Shown here in pieces: positions 63,653 through 64,000 of a stretch of DNA of 64,000 bases. Made by a program: the position numbers and the translations under genes. Source of the stretch: Sorangium sp025924095 (GTDB lineage: Bacteria > Myxococcota_A > Polyangia > Polyangiales > Polyangiaceae). The stretch covers positions 8,742,001 to 8,806,000 of the forward strand of contig NZ_CP150356.1 of assembly GCF_051521505.1 (NCBI RefSeq), read 5' to 3'. A model generated the notes under the pieces. That model did no database searches and had not been told where the DNA came from. It saw only the letters and a list, made by a program, of their open reading frames with translations. The stretch's first letter is position 1. The number at the start of each line of letters is the position of its first letter.

Positions 63653-64000
63653 ATGACGTCTCGCCTTATTGTTTGCCCTTCGTGCGCCAACCTCGCCAAG
63701 CCCTCGGAGTCCCACTGTCTCACCTGCGGCGCGCGCCTGCGCTTGCCGGCGGGCTGGACCGGCCCCATCGCGCCCGCCGCGATGGTGCTCATGGGCCTCG
63801 CGGCCGCCTCCTGCACCGAGAATGTCACCGGCGGCAGCCTGGACGGCAGCGACGGTTTCGACAGCAGCGGCGGTATCGACGGCAGCGGCGGTCTGGGGGG
63901 TGCCGGCGGCATCGTGACGACCAGCGACACGACGGTCTCGGTCGTCGCCGGCTACACCTCCGCGGTCAGCGTCGGCGGGGGCTTCGGTGGATCCCTGGGC
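63653..64000 (+). CDS. Zinc-ribbon plus lipobox Gly-rich protein, open at right edge
   Basis: ATG 63653 opens a frame that is still open at base 64000; 116 residues are visible. Residues 8-26 form a zinc ribbon, CPSCANLAKPSESHCLTCG (two CxxC pairs). A hydrophobic stretch (IAPAAMVLMGLAAASC) ends in a lipobox-like AASC at about residue 55, followed by a Gly/Ser/Asp linker (DGSDGFDSSGGIDGSGGLGG) and the beginning of a Thr/Val-rich domain. A cytoplasm-type zinc ribbon in front of a lipoprotein signal is odd: either the ribbon stays inside as a long N-region or the hydrophobic stretch is a signal anchor. The C-terminus lies beyond the window. Confidence 0.72.
   Translation, partial: MTSRLIVCPSCANLAKPSESHCLTCGARLRLPAGWTGPIAPAAMVLMGLAAASCTENVTGGSLDGSDGFDSSGGIDGSGGLGGAGGIVTTSDTTVSVVAGYTSAVSVGGGFGGSLG

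Overview
The window looks like chromosomal DNA of a large-genome myxobacterium of the Sorangium/Polyangium type. This is an inference. It rests on very high G+C in every reading frame, many secreted lipoproteins with Gly/Ser or cysteine-rich linkers (CxDGxxNGxETDVDCGG and NCGxCG repeats), large hybrid histidine kinases, eukaryote-like Ser/Thr kinases (one fused to a sigma-54 activator), and paired DUF1592/DUF1552 secreted proteins. No rRNA operon, prophage, CRISPR array or complete insertion sequence is visible; one tRNA-Gly(GCC) is present.

Layout. 1-3.9 kb: the open end of a Cys-rich DUF6151/GFA-like protein and a three-gene carbohydrate ABC importer (binding lipoprotein, two permeases) without an ATPase gene. 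4.5-8.2 kb: a trypsin-like lipoprotein and a prolyl oligopeptidase, converging on a strong hairpin. 8.6-11.5 kb: a small unknown protein, then a LysR regulator divergent from an IMPase-like protein and an F420/NADP-reductase-like protein, with a perfect inverted repeat between them. 11.5-12.2 kb: remnants of a TonB-dependent receptor and another secreted protein. 12.3-17.3 kb: an SDR enzyme and a 1,351-residue CheB-CheR-PAS-kinase-receiver hybrid. 17.6-22.6 kb: two overlapping Cys-rich lipoprotein genes, one beta-propeller-like and one ending in an M23 peptidase fold. 22.6-26.5 kb: a DUF1993 protein, a Cys-rich lipoprotein, two decayed genes (one an ABC ATPase fragment), and a tyrosinase-cytochrome c lipoprotein. 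26.6-32.1 kb: a REC-PAS-HK-REC protein, an Rnl2-type RNA ligase, an IS91-type transposase tail, lspA, a duplicated scrap of the RNA-ligase gene, and an APH-fold kinase. 32.4-38 kb: an N-terminally truncated carotenoid oxygenase, an aegerolysin-like/CHAP-like fusion, an orphan lipoprotein, an AraC regulator and the tRNA. 38-42.5 kb: DUF2891 with decayed DUF979 and DUF969 genes, a GNAT enzyme, and a 400-residue protein coupled to what looks like the tail of a toxin gene. 42.8-49.7 kb: a redox/secreted block on the minus strand (molybdopterin subunit, 2Fe-2S subunit, di-haem cytochrome, DUF1552, DUF1592). 50.2-53.4 kb: a Ser/Thr kinase, PEGA protein and Cys-rich lipoprotein in tight succession. 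53.4-54.7 kb: repeats and debris. 54.7-62.3 kb: a HEWGT-motif lipoprotein, a 1,582-residue kinase/AAA/TPR/GAF/sigma-54 activator and a propeller-like lipoprotein. 62.3-63.6 kb: further debris and repeats. 63.65 kb to the end: an open zinc-ribbon/lipoprotein-like gene.

How it fits together. Much of the coding capacity goes to the cell envelope and to signalling: lipoproteins, the LspA that matures lipoproteins, secreted peptidases, secreted redox proteins and multi-domain kinases. Between these blocks the sequence is a patchwork of gene fragments, short tandem repeats and traces of IS91-type transposition. This indicates repeated gain and loss at the same places. The most unusual intact genes are the aegerolysin-CHAP fusion, the kinase-sigma-54 chimera with an altered GAFTGA loop, the isolated RNA ligase, the tyrosinase-cytochrome fusion and the coupled Cys-rich/M23 lipoproteins. 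All functions are read from motifs remembered for the families; no database search was run.
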